Below are positions 32,800 through 43,193 of a stretch of 64,000 nucleotides of DNA, one piece after another (position 1 is the stretch's first letter; every line of letters begins with the position of its first letter). Source of the DNA: Actinernus sp. WN-2022 (taxonomy: Eukaryota; Cnidaria; Anthozoa; Actiniaria; Actinernidae). The notes under the pieces were generated by a model. That model did not search any database. It saw nothing but the letters and a program-made list of their open reading frames with translations, and was not told the DNA's origin. Made by a program: the position numbers and the translations under genes. The DNA lies in contig JAOWCC010000577.1 of NCBI GenBank assembly GCA_030867875.1, forward strand, positions 79,217,740 through 79,281,739, given 5' to 3'.

Positions 32800-34297
32800 C
32801 CACAACTGTTAAGTTAGTTTCGTGATTGGTTTGTTGTTGCGGTTGCTCAGCAGGCTGCTCCGTTGCCACTGGCGGCTTTGGCGGTTGCTTCGCATGTTGC
32901 TTTGCAGGCAGCTCTGCTGCGGGTTTCGTCTTTGATGCTGGACCTCCCATATGTTTAGACGGTTTTTTATGCGTTCCATTGATCGTATTGATTCCGAGAT
33001 GCATATCTTCGCCGACTATCTTGAGGTTATTGTTATACCCCACCACAGGTTTGAAATCTAGGCCCATGTTGCCTGGGAGAAGCCATACCCCTGGAGCGAA
33101 TGCATAGTCGAGGCGCACATTGGCGTCGCTAATGTATTTTGAAACCGAGCTATACCATCGGAGATTCCCTGCGCTCCGATTAAGCTCTCAAGCAGCACAA
33201 GGAACTTCGTACGATTCTCCTGTGCATGTCCAGATTTACCAATTAATGATCCTTTTACTAGTTCCTGTGATCCAAGCACGCAAATCACATATGCCTCGAT
33301 GCTCTGGTTTAACCGACCGCGACCCGCGACTGTCAATCCTGGATGAGTATTGGCCATGGCTGGGACAAATAGCTTCCACTGCTCAGCTGCCCCTTCGTTC
33401 TTGATGCGTGTCCTTCCAGCATCGAGCTCGGCATCTTTGTCTCCACTACTGAATGCCTTATATTCTCTATCATCACTCCAAGTGGGGTTCACATTCCACC
33501 GCTTATCCCTAGTATCCATGTGGATGTAGTGCCTAGACCTCCTAGACGCCCTTTCCGAAACCTAAAATCGGTATGTAGAGGAATGCTAAACTCTTTACAA
33601 ATTCGGCGGTACACCGATCTTTTGTGGGGGTTGTTCCAAGCCACCCATTCGGAGGTTCCAGGAAGCGGAGCAAGCATCTCCTGTTGGATTTTGCGAGCCG
33701 TAAAGTATATGTGGAACCGTAGGAGTGATACAACGCGCTTTGGTAGTTGTTCCAGCATCTTCACATAGATACCGCAGCCTTCTGTGCCCAGAAACATAGC
33801 GAAGTTGACCTGTTGTGGCCAGAAGTCGCTATTAGGACCTTGGAGCCACTTATGAACGTCAACAGTCTTACCCCCTGGGGTCCACCACCAGACCCACCCC
33901 CATATAACACAACGAGGTCTGAAAAGATGTCTGGTACACCCACGGTGAAGTACCTACCCTCGTTGACATATATGTCTAGATTTTGGAGTTGAAAGGATTT
34001 TTTACCCCATAAATCGGATGACCAATCTGGTGGAAGGCGTATTTTCCTGGACTTGTCTGCTAGTAGTAGAGGCTTTGGGAAACCCACAGGCAAGCCTAGT
34101 GCATCATTAATACGTTTTTGTATGTCGTCCTTGTTATGGCAGCCATCTAAACCATAGGCTATACCTAGACGTTCTCAACCTTTGTCTACAAATATGACAT
34201 ATGAATAGCTCTCACCATTGAACTCGGAGGCTTGAGTGCTAAATTTAGAATAGTCAGCATGTGGATATTTCTTCTTGAACTCTTGCCATATAGACAT
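32759..34297 (-). pseudogene. long virion-type hypothetical, multiply broken
   Basis: The ATG at 34,297 (MSIWQEFKKKYPHADYSKF) opens a gene readable in four steps: a TGA at 34,175-34,177, continued in frame to about 33,761 (KSFQLQNLDIYVNEGRYFTV); a shift near 33,790 to 33,489 (HIYFTARKIQQEMLAPLPG); a shift near 33,500 to 33,058 (GLTVAGRGRLNQSIEAYVIC); and a shift near 33,090-33,120 to 32,759 (VVGYNNNLKIVGEDM, a Pro/Ala/Lys/Gln-rich stalk and a C-terminal helix VVAIVAGAAAWAMF). It would be about 500 aa. The order of boxes resembles one large uncharacterised Polinton protein, which is why I treat it as one gene; two overlapping genes (34,297-33,489 and 33,519-32,759) remain possible. It is divergent from the 34,356 gene. 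Confidence 0.55.
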
Positions 34298-34355
34298 ATT
34301 GAAGCTATCGAAGTAAACAATATTGAAGTAGACTTCTGGCTTTAATATTGCGAAT
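34298..34355. promoter_or_regulatory. 58-bp divergent intergenic region
   Basis: Separates the ATGs of the minus-strand gene at 34,297 and the plus-strand gene at 34,356. It is AT-rich and must hold both promoters if both starts are right. No clear TATATAT box is present, unlike the other starts. Confidence 0.35.
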
Positions 34356-35002
34356 ATGGTAATCTTAAATGTCGCCTTTACCTCGGCTGACCAGATAGTC
34401 CACTTTGACCAACCTATTCTTATCAATAATATTTCGCTTCTCAAAGCCACACTTGAGAACAGTTGGTTTAACCTAGCAGAGAAGGGCTCATTCAGGTGGG
34501 ACATCGACGATGGGATAATGTTCCCACATTATGTTGCTGTAGGGATCTACACTTTAGGAAAAATCATGGACGCCTTTAACCCCGCAGTCTCTGCTGGTAT
34601 CGTGGGATTTGAGACCAATACCACCTTTAAGTATAACACCATAGTAGTTAAGAAACCAATCAAGGTTAATAAAAGTTTATACGCACTATTGGGTATCGCG
34701 GGTGGAGAAAAAGAGGATAATGAGTTTCTACTAAACCCTGGTAGTTACACAATTCGGGTCAAAGATAACTACACAATATATGTCTGTTGCGGTGTGGTGG
34801 ATTCTGACTTCTCACTTTTAATGGAAATCAATCAAACGTCTTAGCTAGCATAGAGATCCGAGGCGCTTGGCTTGCAAAAAACACATACGCTATAACGAAT
34901 CCCCAACCCATGCGAGCTCTAGGTACAACACGAAACCATCTCCGACTGACAATTCGCGATGAGGAAGGAAATATTATAGACTTCCGTGGTCGACCTATAT
35001 GA
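34356..35002 (+). pseudogene. candidate minor capsid (penton) protein, frameshifted
   Basis: The ATG at 34,356 opens 162 codons rich in beta formers: LLKATLENSWFNLAEKG, then VAVGIYTLGKIMDAF, FKYNTIVVKKPIKV and SYTIRVKDNYTIYVCCG, ending at 34,844. The +2 frame carries on (ASIEIRGAWLAKNTY, RNHLRLTIRDEEGNIIDFRG) to TGA at 35,000-35,002, so one frameshift near 34,830 splits a protein of about 215 aa. The closing LRLTIRDEEG-IDFRG box and the overall length resemble a Polinton protein I associate with the single jelly-roll minor capsid class. The family call is tentative and needs a profile or structure comparison. Confidence 0.55.
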
Positions 35003-35010
35003 TACGTCTT

Positions 35011-35105
35011 AAAGACTGAGTAAATCATATGTATACATATATATGATGGCAAGCGATTCGATTCAACTACTTCCGCTGCCTACTGAATATACGACCAGAC
35101 TCTGA
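35011..35105 (+). repeat. duplicated promoter and 5-prime end of next gene
   Basis: GAGTAAATCATA, a TATATA box and an ATG followed by SDSIQ (ATG at 35,046) repeat, 120 bases upstream, the same features of the gene at 35,166 (35,122-35,186). After SDSIQ the upstream copy diverges (LLPLPTEYTTRL) and stops at 35,103-35,105, giving a 20-codon ORF. Confidence 0.8.
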
Positions 35106-35165
35106 CTCTACATTTCATATTGAAGATTGAGTAAATCATACAATATATAGCAAAGCTATAACATA

Positions 35166-35792
35166 ATGACAAGCGATTCGATTCAAACACCTCCAACGGC
35201 GCCCCCTATCTATCCGTCGCTGGATAGCAACGGCACTGGAGACAATGTTCGTCAGCTAGCTGCCCTTAATACTCTTAATAATATAAAAGCCCAAGAAAAA
35301 CACTACGAAGCGGTACGTAAAAAATATGCCCGTGCACAGAGCATTGTCCACGGCGTCTCTGTGGCAGCAGGTAGTCTATCTGTGCTTTTATCAAGTTCGG
35401 GTTTAGCAACGGCTCTAACCGGCTTTGGTGTAATAATTGGTCTATCCCTTGGCGTTATTGGTGGGGTCTGTGGGGTAATTTCGGCCGCTACGACTATTGA
35501 AGCCAAAAAGCTTGGAATAAAAGTTTCTAAACATGAGAAAACCGCTATGTTGGCGAAAGCGACAATTAATATGACTCGTGATATAGCGTTAAAGATCCTA
35601 CGTGGTGAAAAGGTGCCTGACGCTGAATACAATCTAATCAGCACTGGGGAGGATAAATATGAGATTATTAAGGCCGAAATTCGACATGAAACTTCAGCTA
35701 ATTTGAGACGAATGGATAAAAAAACCTCGGAACAAATTCTCTACAAACTCTCGCCAGAAATACGAGCACAATTAGCCAGTCTAGTGGTATAA
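35166..35792 (+). CDS. 208-aa membrane protein, intact
   Basis: MTSDSIQTPPTAPPIYPSLD is a Pro-rich, PPxY-like start; helix NVRQLAALNTLNNIKAQEKH follows. Then come two hydrophobic segments at about residues 62-110 (VSVAAGSLSVLLSSSGLATA and FGVIIGLSLGVIGGVCGVIS), the strongly basic KKLGIKVSKHEKTAMLAKA, and a helical C-terminus (PDAEYNLISTGEDKYEIIKA). This HG-(G/S)-rich double hydrophobic core followed by KxSKHEK is a recurring uncharacterised protein in cnidarian Polintons. Intact. The sequence suggests a membrane-inserting protein, possibly in virion or host-membrane interaction (inference). Its promoter and first codons are duplicated upstream. Confidence 0.75.
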   Translation: MTSDSIQTPPTAPPIYPSLDSNGTGDNVRQLAALNTLNNIKAQEKHYEAVRKKYARAQSIVHGVSVAAGSLSVLLSSSGLATALTGFGVIIGLSLGVIGGVCGVISAATTIEAKKLGIKVSKHEKTAMLAKATINMTRDIALKILRGEKVPDAEYNLISTGEDKYEIIKAEIRHETSANLRRMDKKTSEQILYKLSPEIRAQLASLVV

Positions 35793-36113
35793 AAATCGAA
35801 ATGTCCTACGAAAGAAATAAACAAGGATCTTATTTTCACTTTACTAAGAGCAGCTGCACTTAATTCGTATAAATTACCGTGTTGTTTTGGTTCGTATGTA
35901 AATTTCGAGCCAACGCGTGGTCGCCGCTAATTAGCATATGGCTGCTGCTTAAGACATAAGTAGGATATTTTACACCTACGTCACTGTCTAGCACATGTTG
36001 CTTCACGGTTCTTCGCTGGTCTTGAGGGAAAACGGAGGCCCCTTCAGACCAGCGTTCGAATCCTGCGGGGGCCGCATGTGGTAGATCGGTTTGTGAGGGG
36101 TAAAAAGCCTCCA
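35793..36113. other. non-coding end segment of Polinton
   Basis: No gene. A hairpin CGCTGGTCTTGAGGG / CCCCTTCAGACCAGCG at 36,014-36,054 is followed by TTCGAATCCTGCGGGGGCC, superficially tRNA-like. It could serve as a 3-prime end signal for the upstream gene. Confidence 0.4.
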
Positions 36114-36551
36114 GCCCCCCACAAATCGTAGCGCGTCTGTCGATGTGGCAGAAGTTAAATAATTACAGTAGGAATAATGTCAATACTGGGTCGGGTGCTT
36201 GAGTAGAGCCTACGGATACTCGAATAGAGTTCTAAGGAGTGCCGGTTGTGCCTCAACCAGTTAGAACAGGATCCAAAGAAACAGTAGAACAAATACAGTA
36301 GAACGAATACAGTAGGATGAATACAGTAGAACAAATACAGAAAAGCCGGGCCCGGCAAACAAAAAGCAAAAACCTCTCTGGGAACGAAAATGGCGAAGGA
36401 AGGAAAAAGGTGAAAGTGGTTCCTAGAGAGGTTCTGGTAACACCAGTTTTGATTTTGTTGTTTTTTGCTTAATAAGGGGAAGGAGGGCTTAAAACGGTTA
36501 TCCGGTGGATATATAAAGAGGTGGTATCATTTTGACTCCGCCTATACTACT
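36114..36551 (-). repeat. Polinton right terminal inverted repeat
   Basis: Reverse complement of 19,128-19,638 apart from the block missing here; ends CCGCCTATACTACT at 36,551. It includes GCCGGGCCCGGC (36,345-36,356) and the 14-base repeats. Confidence 0.9.
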
Positions 36552-36768
36552 CATCTGTATATCATCCGCATACAAATGAAATGATAAGCCATGCTTGCGT
36601 ATGATATTTTCATGCGGAGCAGTATACATCAGGTAAAGAAGCGGTCCCAAAACAGAAACTGTGGGACTCCACAACTTAGGGCCCGCGAGGAAGAAGTAGA
36701 GCCATCAATCATAACAAACTGAGTCCTATTTGCCAGGTAATATCGAAACCAGGCAAGCGCTTTATTTT
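36552..36768 (-). pseudogene. LINE RT, part with YADD
   Basis: Reading leftward: WFRYYLANRTQFV, then GVPQ with a one-base loss, then [12 protein letters not shown] and a LYADD box whose next two codons touch the Polinton border at 36,551/36,552. The rest of the RT is at 19,125-18,658. Starts mid-domain, as expected for a 5-prime-truncated copy. Confidence 0.85.
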
Positions 36769-38282
36769 AGACCCTATAAAATCATAAAGGTGCATGTATG
36801 TACTATGACTATAACTGAAGTGGCTAATCAAATGAGCTCATTTGGGATTGTAATAACGATTGGAGAACACGTAAAGTAAGACTGGCTGTTTAACTCTTCT
36901 CGTCAGGGGTCAAAAATTAAACAGGGTTGTTTAATGGCCGAAAGATGAAACATTTGACAATTTTAAAATGAAATGAAGCCCGAAATTAAGCAGTAGTTGA
37001 ATTTAGGTACTGAACAACCATATGTTTCAAATTCAAAGGCGCCATGAGTTGACCCTACATACCCGGTCTATGTTGTGTATCCATTCGTTATTGAATGGCA
37101 CAGATAAGTTAAAAGGTTATGGCGAGCGAAATAATTATCTTACCTGATTACTCTCTGGAAGGGGTTGGGGGGGGGGGGGGGGGGGGCAAATACGAGACAC
37201 GAAACAGAAGACCAAGGCTGAAGTATAAAAGACCGCTTGCGAAAGGGCGCTGCACGAACGGATTGCGATGAGGTTTCCCAAAAATGATGCGGCTGAACGT
37301 GAAATAGCCCGCAGTGAGTTGAGATAGTGGCTGCAAATCGATCGATCATAACACGATACAAGTGCGGATGTGGGGACAGGCGACGATAGATGCTAGAAAG
37401 GTATGAAGGCTCCATTAATAAGCGTTTAGAGCAGTATTCAGTTTAACAAATAAAGAATCAAAGTCATGTTTAATAATTTTATCGACTAAACCTTATCAAG
37501 ACTAAGCGTGATAGGCATGGTATGTAATTTACGTGTATTAAACTTTATATCCAAAGCACTATTTGAATAAATTATGTTTAAATGAAGTGTTTAAAATTGT
37601 TTAACAAGGATTTATTTAAGAGGTATGATTAACATTAGGACTTGTTTAAAATAGCATATCATCACAACATAATTATGCATTAGGCTAGCCTATGTGCGAG
37701 TTTATGTCCGTAAAGACCGCATTTAAATAGTTTAACGAGCTAGACCGTTACTGAGGAAACCTGTATGATATAGTAATCGGATTTTAGGCATAATGATGGT
37801 TAGCAAAACATGTTTAAATATTGGTTTATGTATGCAGTATGCAGACTGTATGCAGTAGCCCAGTAGTTCAAAGAATAAATTATTGTTACCATATTATGAT
37901 AGTACAGTGTTATGTATTTTATTCATTACGTCTTAGAGTTCTTATATTTTACGTTTGTACTCGAGGCTAGCTGCCGACCAGTTTAGTTGTACTTAGCCAT
38001 TTCTGGGGTTATTTAAATGAGAAAATGATATTGTTTGGTTTAGGTTTTAAAAGGAAACATAATGCCTATATTTTAGTTTGAGATTCATATATGTAGTATT
38101 AACAATGAAAGACTAACAGAACAAGGACTGAGTTTAGAGTGACACACAATATACCATTTAACACATTGTAAGGCCCTTCTACGAGCTAAATACTCGACAG
38201 AGCGTGAACAAGCACATATACAGCCTTCGCAAAGCCCCGCACTGCCATATAGCTAGTATATGGATTTTAATCCAGTATGGTA

Positions 38283-38620
38283 GATAATAAATCTTACCAG
38301 TGGGTTTATACACGGGTCGCACTCCCCACCACCCCCCCTCCCCCCCCCACCCCGTTATACTCTCTCGTTACCACAATTCTAGAAGATTTCAGGCAATTAT
38401 AAGGCATTCAAAGGCATAATAATACAACTTCCGGTTCAGAGCCTCGTTTTCATGTCAATCCAATACTGGACTTCACATAAAGTCGATTTTGAGGATGTTC
38501 CCCTAAATAGATTCATGTAGACTTTTAGTATGTTGTTCTAGACGGTATTCCAGATTATATTATGCAGAAAAACCTTCTGTTGCAATTAGTGGTAGGTCTA
38601 TCAGTAAAATGACTGGACTA
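38283..38620 (-). repeat. right TIR of nested element R1
   Basis: Reverse complement of 16,068-16,497; outer end AAAATGACTGGACTA at 38,620, followed by TTG. It contains a C-rich tract near 38,323-38,352 matching the G tract of the left copy. Confidence 0.8.
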
Positions 38621-38761
38621 TTGAGGAGTGGAGCTTGCTCGCCAGCGAATTGCAAAGCGCGCGCGTTGCTTTTTCACTAAACCGGAAGTAAGTTTTTCCC
38701 GACATTTGCATGCGCGGGGCGCGCGCCGACCCTTCATAGGAACGTCGCTACTTAGCGACGA

Positions 38762-38782
38762 AATTGGTAAACGCACCCTTAA
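38762..38782 (-). repeat. possible outer TIR, right end
   Basis: ATTGGTAAACGCACCCTTAA, exact complement of the sequence at 14,174. Preceded by a very GC-rich patch (GCGCGGGGCGCGCGCC near 38,712). Confidence 0.45.
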
Positions 38783-38794
38783 CTGAAACTATTA

Positions 38795-38930
38795 ATTCCC
38801 TATAGCACTGCAGAGCCAGATCTCACGCATGCACTGTGCTAAAATCCCATCCTTCGTTCGCCCACAGTTCGTAACCGTAACTACTGCATGCTTCGTTGTT
38901 GCAAAAGACTTGCATTCTTAGTCATGACCA
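38795..38930 (-). repeat. inverse copy of 9,855-9,990 repeat
   Basis: See the partner at 9,855; includes TTCGTTCGCCCACAGTTCGT and GTTGCAAAAGACTTG. Confidence 0.7.
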
Positions 38931-40227
38931 ACACCGTCCCCAAAATCGAACAGCCACTAACAAGGTAAGGCATTCAAGCTGATGGATCGCCAGACCGATT
39001 GTAGCTTTAGCACTTTCTCAGGAAATTCTGAATGAAAGAACTCCGTTGAAGACAATCCCCCACATCCTGTCAGACAAGCATCTGTTGAAAACACGGCCGG
39101 TGTATACCACTCAGACGTTGGGATGAGAGAGATTCCATTGTATTGGGGCAAAAAGCGGCTACCACTGCAAGTCCTTTTTGAATTGCGCACTGAGCTTCAC
39201 GTAATGAGATGGTGCCAGTATCATATTACAGTAATAGCTATTTTGACGCTCGTGTAGAGATACTAACAAAGCAGATTTCGTTGTAGTCTTCTACAGTACT
39301 GTCCACTTGCAGTATTTTAAAGATTTTTACATTAAGTTTGGTATACATACTGCGTAATATATTCTGATATTTCCCGCTTGCGGAGAGAAAATATTGGGTC
39401 ACGTGACGCATTCTACCAATCACGCGCGAGAGAAAATATTTGATGGATTATGAAAGGAGATATTTCAAAATAGAGCAACACAATGCCTGTTTCTCTCAGT
39501 TCTGTTCGTGAATCGCAAGATTTCTGACTGTTAGGAGAACTGATCTTCTGATCGCGCGTTCGTAAAGATTTATTTCTCGTGATTTTCCTGTTCGTTATTT
39601 TATAATAGCGCGCTTTCCGTGTAATTAGTTCTCTTATATATATAAACACTCGAGATTTGTTGGGAAAGCACAGAATGACTTAAAAATATATCGCCTTTTC
39701 TTCATATATATTCCTTCCCACTGTACTGTGCTGTAGTTTCCACTATTGCTGGGAGTCGTTTTCCGATCACATACTATGCATGCCGGGGTCCCGGCGAAAT
39801 GTGTCGCCTTTTAATGTCCTGTTACACTCATATTCGACATCATTTTTTGTGAAACTTTCTCGCATTACAAGTTGTATGCGAGCATGTTACACGTAAAATT
39901 CAAAACATTATTAGTTGGAATGTTTTAAAGGGAAGCAGAAACCGGAATTGACATGAACCGCATTTTCCGTTTGGCGATAACTCATGCATCTCACTACAGT
40001 AATATTGAGGTTTTATTTGCAATATGCAAAGGCAACGATCTATGACGTCAGTTAATCTGAACCACCTTGATTGTTACTATGGAAACATCACCAACCTGCA
40101 CGATTACGTGTGTTTCCTTATAGTTCGTTTTAAGTTTTTCCCCAGCTTCAGTTTGTAGAGGAAATGGCATGAACGTTAGTGCTATACGGAATTGATAGGG
40201 ACTGAGTGGCATACTCTCAAAATGAGA
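38931..40227. other. no gene recognised
   Basis: Read on both strands; short frames only, no family signature, no bounded repeat found. Confidence 0.4.
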
Positions 40228-40617
40228 TATTATGTTTGTGCAATTATATTATTCACTGATTTACCCATTTCTGACCTTGGCTTAATCGTATATGGTAACA
40301 CCTACACCTCCACCCAATTACGGTACTGCAAAAAAAAGCATTACTATAAAAGGATTATTACTTTCTCAAGTTATAATGAACATACTAGTTCTCTGTTCAA
40401 AAAACTTAATATTAAGTTTGTTGATTTAGTTCAATTATATAACTCCCTATTTATGTATGAATACTATAGAAGGTCACTCACTTCAGCTTATGATAACGTT
40501 TTCACACACAAAAAAATAAAGTTCATAATTACAACACTAGGCTATCCTCAAAACAATCATTCTACACTCCTTCAATGAGAACAAATTATGGTAAATTTTC
40601 CATTCGTTTCCAGGGTG
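40228..40617 (+). pseudogene. LINE RT C-terminal remnant
   Basis: Thumb/C-terminal region of a non-LTR RT: RIITFSSYNEHTSSLFKKLN and LVQLYNSLFMYEYYRR in one frame. The typical HNYNTR box, then RTNYGKFSIRFQG, follow in another frame from about 40,525, ending at TGA near 40,626. The catalytic RT motifs upstream are gone. AATAAA lies at about 41,000. Confidence 0.75.
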
Positions 40618-40626
40618 TAAAAAAAT

Positions 40627-43193
40627 GATTAATCGCTCAAAGATCTGAAAAGGTCTGCTTGACAAATAGTAAAACTGCTCACGATCCGTATAATTTATGC
40701 CTTATATCTTCTACTTTCTATGTCTTCTATGTCTGTCTAATACTAATACTTCCTTTCATAATTAGTCGCAAAGTTTACTTGAATGTTTTTCTTTAATTGT
40801 ATCATGTACTGTTTATGTATCTGTGTCCAATTTTATAACGTTCTCGTACATCTTATTTTACCGACCATTTTCAACTTAATATACTTTGTAAGTGCTACCT
40901 GCTTGATTAGTCTTCTGGATATTCAGTTAGCCTGCACCATAATTTTTGAATCATTCCTCTCTTTGTTTGATTAAATTTTGTATTTAATATTTAGAGACGA
41001 AATAAAAAGTTGTTGGCATTGTTGTCGAGTAATATTTTGAAAGTTCTAATAATTGCACGAGCCTCTAGGCAAATGCAATTTGAGAACTTTTAAAATTTAC
41101 ATCACTCGTGCCTATAAATCAAGTATTGCACGAGTAGTTCATGCGATGTTTTGTTCAGATAATATACTGAGCAAACATTTGCTGAGAGTATGTGTATGAC
41201 TGTGCACTCAATAACCTTTTTATGCACTCATCATTGACCAATCATAATCCAGCTATATTTTTGAGTATGTTATTAGCCGAGTTATTCTTAATTTTGTGGT
41301 TTGTCTCAAGGTTGTTCATATCGGATCAGCTCACTTGATATTGCAAAAACCTGAATATCCCTACAACGAGACTAAATACATGGAGTCGAACCGCGCCATA
41401 TCGAAGTCCCAGGGGGAATGAAAAAAGTTCGAAATAGCCGGGGTTCGAAATAACAGGGTTAGCGTCGAATTGCAAATTGTTATTACTCGGGCCGGGCCTT
41501 TGGCCGGCACGAGTCAGAAAATGCAAGCCGTTTATTATTATTATTATTATTTTTTGTGTCGCTGTTTGGCGTCAGTAACCAATCAGATTACACAGGAGCC
41601 CATTGTTCGATCCCAACACGTGACAGAATCAACCAATCAGATCCGACACCCGCCAGATCTTGGTTGTGGAAAGCTAGCTCGGCAAAGCCAGCAACGCGAC
41701 GTAGCGAAGGTTTGGGTTCATTCTGAACCATTATTTTGCTGAAACCAAAGGTTTCTTCGAATGAAATATCAAGATATTCAGTTATTCTAGGGCTGACAGG
41801 ACTTTTAGGGGCTTTCGATGGAAAATTCTCACATTTACGAAAGGGATGTGGCGATCCAAATATTGCACAGTAAGCTAGTCTAGCCGGCCGGAGGAGTGAT
41901 GGTTTTGCCTTTTGGTCCAATAATCCACGGAAACTGAAAGAAAATGCCTGTACTGCTGCATCTAAGTGCCATACGATTGCAGTGTTGCGTTGATATTGTT
42001 GAAATGCTCTTCATTACCATCACACACTGTGAGGAGGTCAAATCAGTGAGGGATTGATTGTTTGCAATGTTGGCTGTAATTGTTTACTGCGAAGTCCTCT
42101 CTTGAAAATGAAATACTCTTGAGATTACACAACTGGGAAGTCTTGACTAAACCAGTCAAACAATGCCGAACTTTGCTGAGACTTCAATTCAAGAGTCGGA
42201 AAAGCTGGAAGTGAACAGTGATTGACCCTTGGCTTTGAACGCGAACGGAAATCAGAACTGGTGAGGTTGAAATTATGTGTTTATATATATGCAAATCTTA
42301 CTTGTTCCCCACTTTTAAATTAAGTGTAATGGTGACTGTAATTCGAACTGGAAATGAAATTGTCCGTAAGTTGAACTGTATGTGACTTTATAGAGACCAA
42401 GAAGGAAAAAAGTTAAAATCGATCGTCAAAACAATAACAGAACTCGGAAGATACAGAGGCATTCGAATTTACTACGAATTATACCCATAAACAGAACTGG
42501 ATATGACTTACAAACCGAGAATACCGAATTAAAATTGAATTGAATGTGAAACTGTCAAAAGAAGAGCAGAATTCGTTGTGTAAAGCCATACTGGAGAGTA
42601 CAATTATATAAGTTATGGCGGGAAGAGGGGCAGGTTTGGAATTGATAGACCCCCCCGGATATTTGTAGAGCATCAAATGCCCCACTGTGGAGTCAAGTGC
42701 TCCATGGTGGGGCTTTGGTACGGGTGCAAATCTCTTATCAAATTCACTATTTTGACTCTTTCTACAAATGAATTCCTCACCCTGCCAACTTTTGTTTGCT
42801 CCAAAATGTCTCACCCCTGGGACAAAAACTCAGTCAAATGCCCCACTTATGCCCCCCACCCTTGGGGAAGGGCAGGTTTGGAATTGGTAGAGCTATACAC
42901 AGATACTGGAACTGATTAGAACAATCATAAATAGAATTGGGTGTGGAGATTTATTTACCAAGCGAACACTGTTGCCCTGAAAAATATGTTGAAAAGTCAA
43001 CTTGAAATACTGAAGAAAGAAGACAAAGAAGTATATATTTATGTTTTCAGATAACCAATTGAACTGACATATAATTTATATGCTTTCACTTGTATACTGA
43101 TATTATTATTACACTCATGAACAGACAATATTTAGCTTCATTAGTGACATATTTTAATTGATATTAATCTAAATCATGTTCCACGCATTTCTT
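40627..43193. other. gene-free; LINE tail and dispersed repeat
   Basis: The first 370 bases are probably the LINE 3-prime UTR. At 41,480-41,555 lies a copy of the ACTCGGGC...GAGTC...AAAATGCAAG repeat with a TTA microsatellite. The block 41,560-41,920, with CAATCAG boxes, is probably repetitive. At 42,660-42,860 CAAATGCCCCAC-type sequences recur. No gene supported. Confidence 0.45.

Larger units (their letters stand above)
19128..36551. mobile_element. Polinton/Maverick DNA transposon, 17.4 kb
   Basis: Identified by the combination diagnostic of Polintons: long TIRs beginning AG and ending CT, protein-primed family-B DNA polymerase, retroviral-type integrase, FtsK/HerA-like packaging ATPase and a capsid-type protein. 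Base composition is richer in GC than its flanks. PolB, integrase, ATPase and several others carry stops or frameshifts, while the capsid-type gene and four small membrane or hypothetical genes are open. It is therefore a relic or a non-autonomous copy. Confidence 0.95.
17057..36768 (-). mobile_element. 5-prime-truncated LINE (CR1/L2-like), interrupted
   Basis: Minus-strand LINE split by the Polinton (19,128-36,551) and a small TIR element (17,592-18,634). Its 3-prime end is at 17,057, where GCGCTATAGAAATTG runs into a TTA-type microsatellite (plus-strand AAT repeats 17,058-17,080), the tail style of CR1/L2 elements. The 5-prime part visible at 36,552-36,768 begins inside the RT domain (WFRYYLANRTQFV), then a one-base frameshift at the GVPQ box, and ends with YADD directly at the Polinton border. 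Without insertions it is about 1.2 kb. Confidence 0.8.
16068..38620. mobile_element. TIR element R1 interrupted by LINE and Polinton
   Basis: Once the LINE and its passengers are removed, R1 is about 2.8 kb, with TIRs of about 430 and 338 bases. The segments 16,781-17,056 and 36,769-36,970 are contiguous in a second copy at 57,800-58,240, which shows that everything between was inserted later. Interior 36,971-38,282 is AT-rich with no gene, plus a G tract at 37,166 and a GC-richer patch at 37,190-37,420. It has no visible transposase and is probably non-autonomous. Confidence 0.75.

Noticed and set aside
36014..36080. tRNA-like segment TTCGAATCCTGCGGGGGCC near the Polinton right end
   Set aside because: T-stem does not pair, no A box or anticodon arm; the hairpin explains the structure.
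41588..41920. 110-aa minus-strand ORF
   Set aside because: Overlaps a dispersed repeat block and a microsatellite-linked element; no domain or start context.
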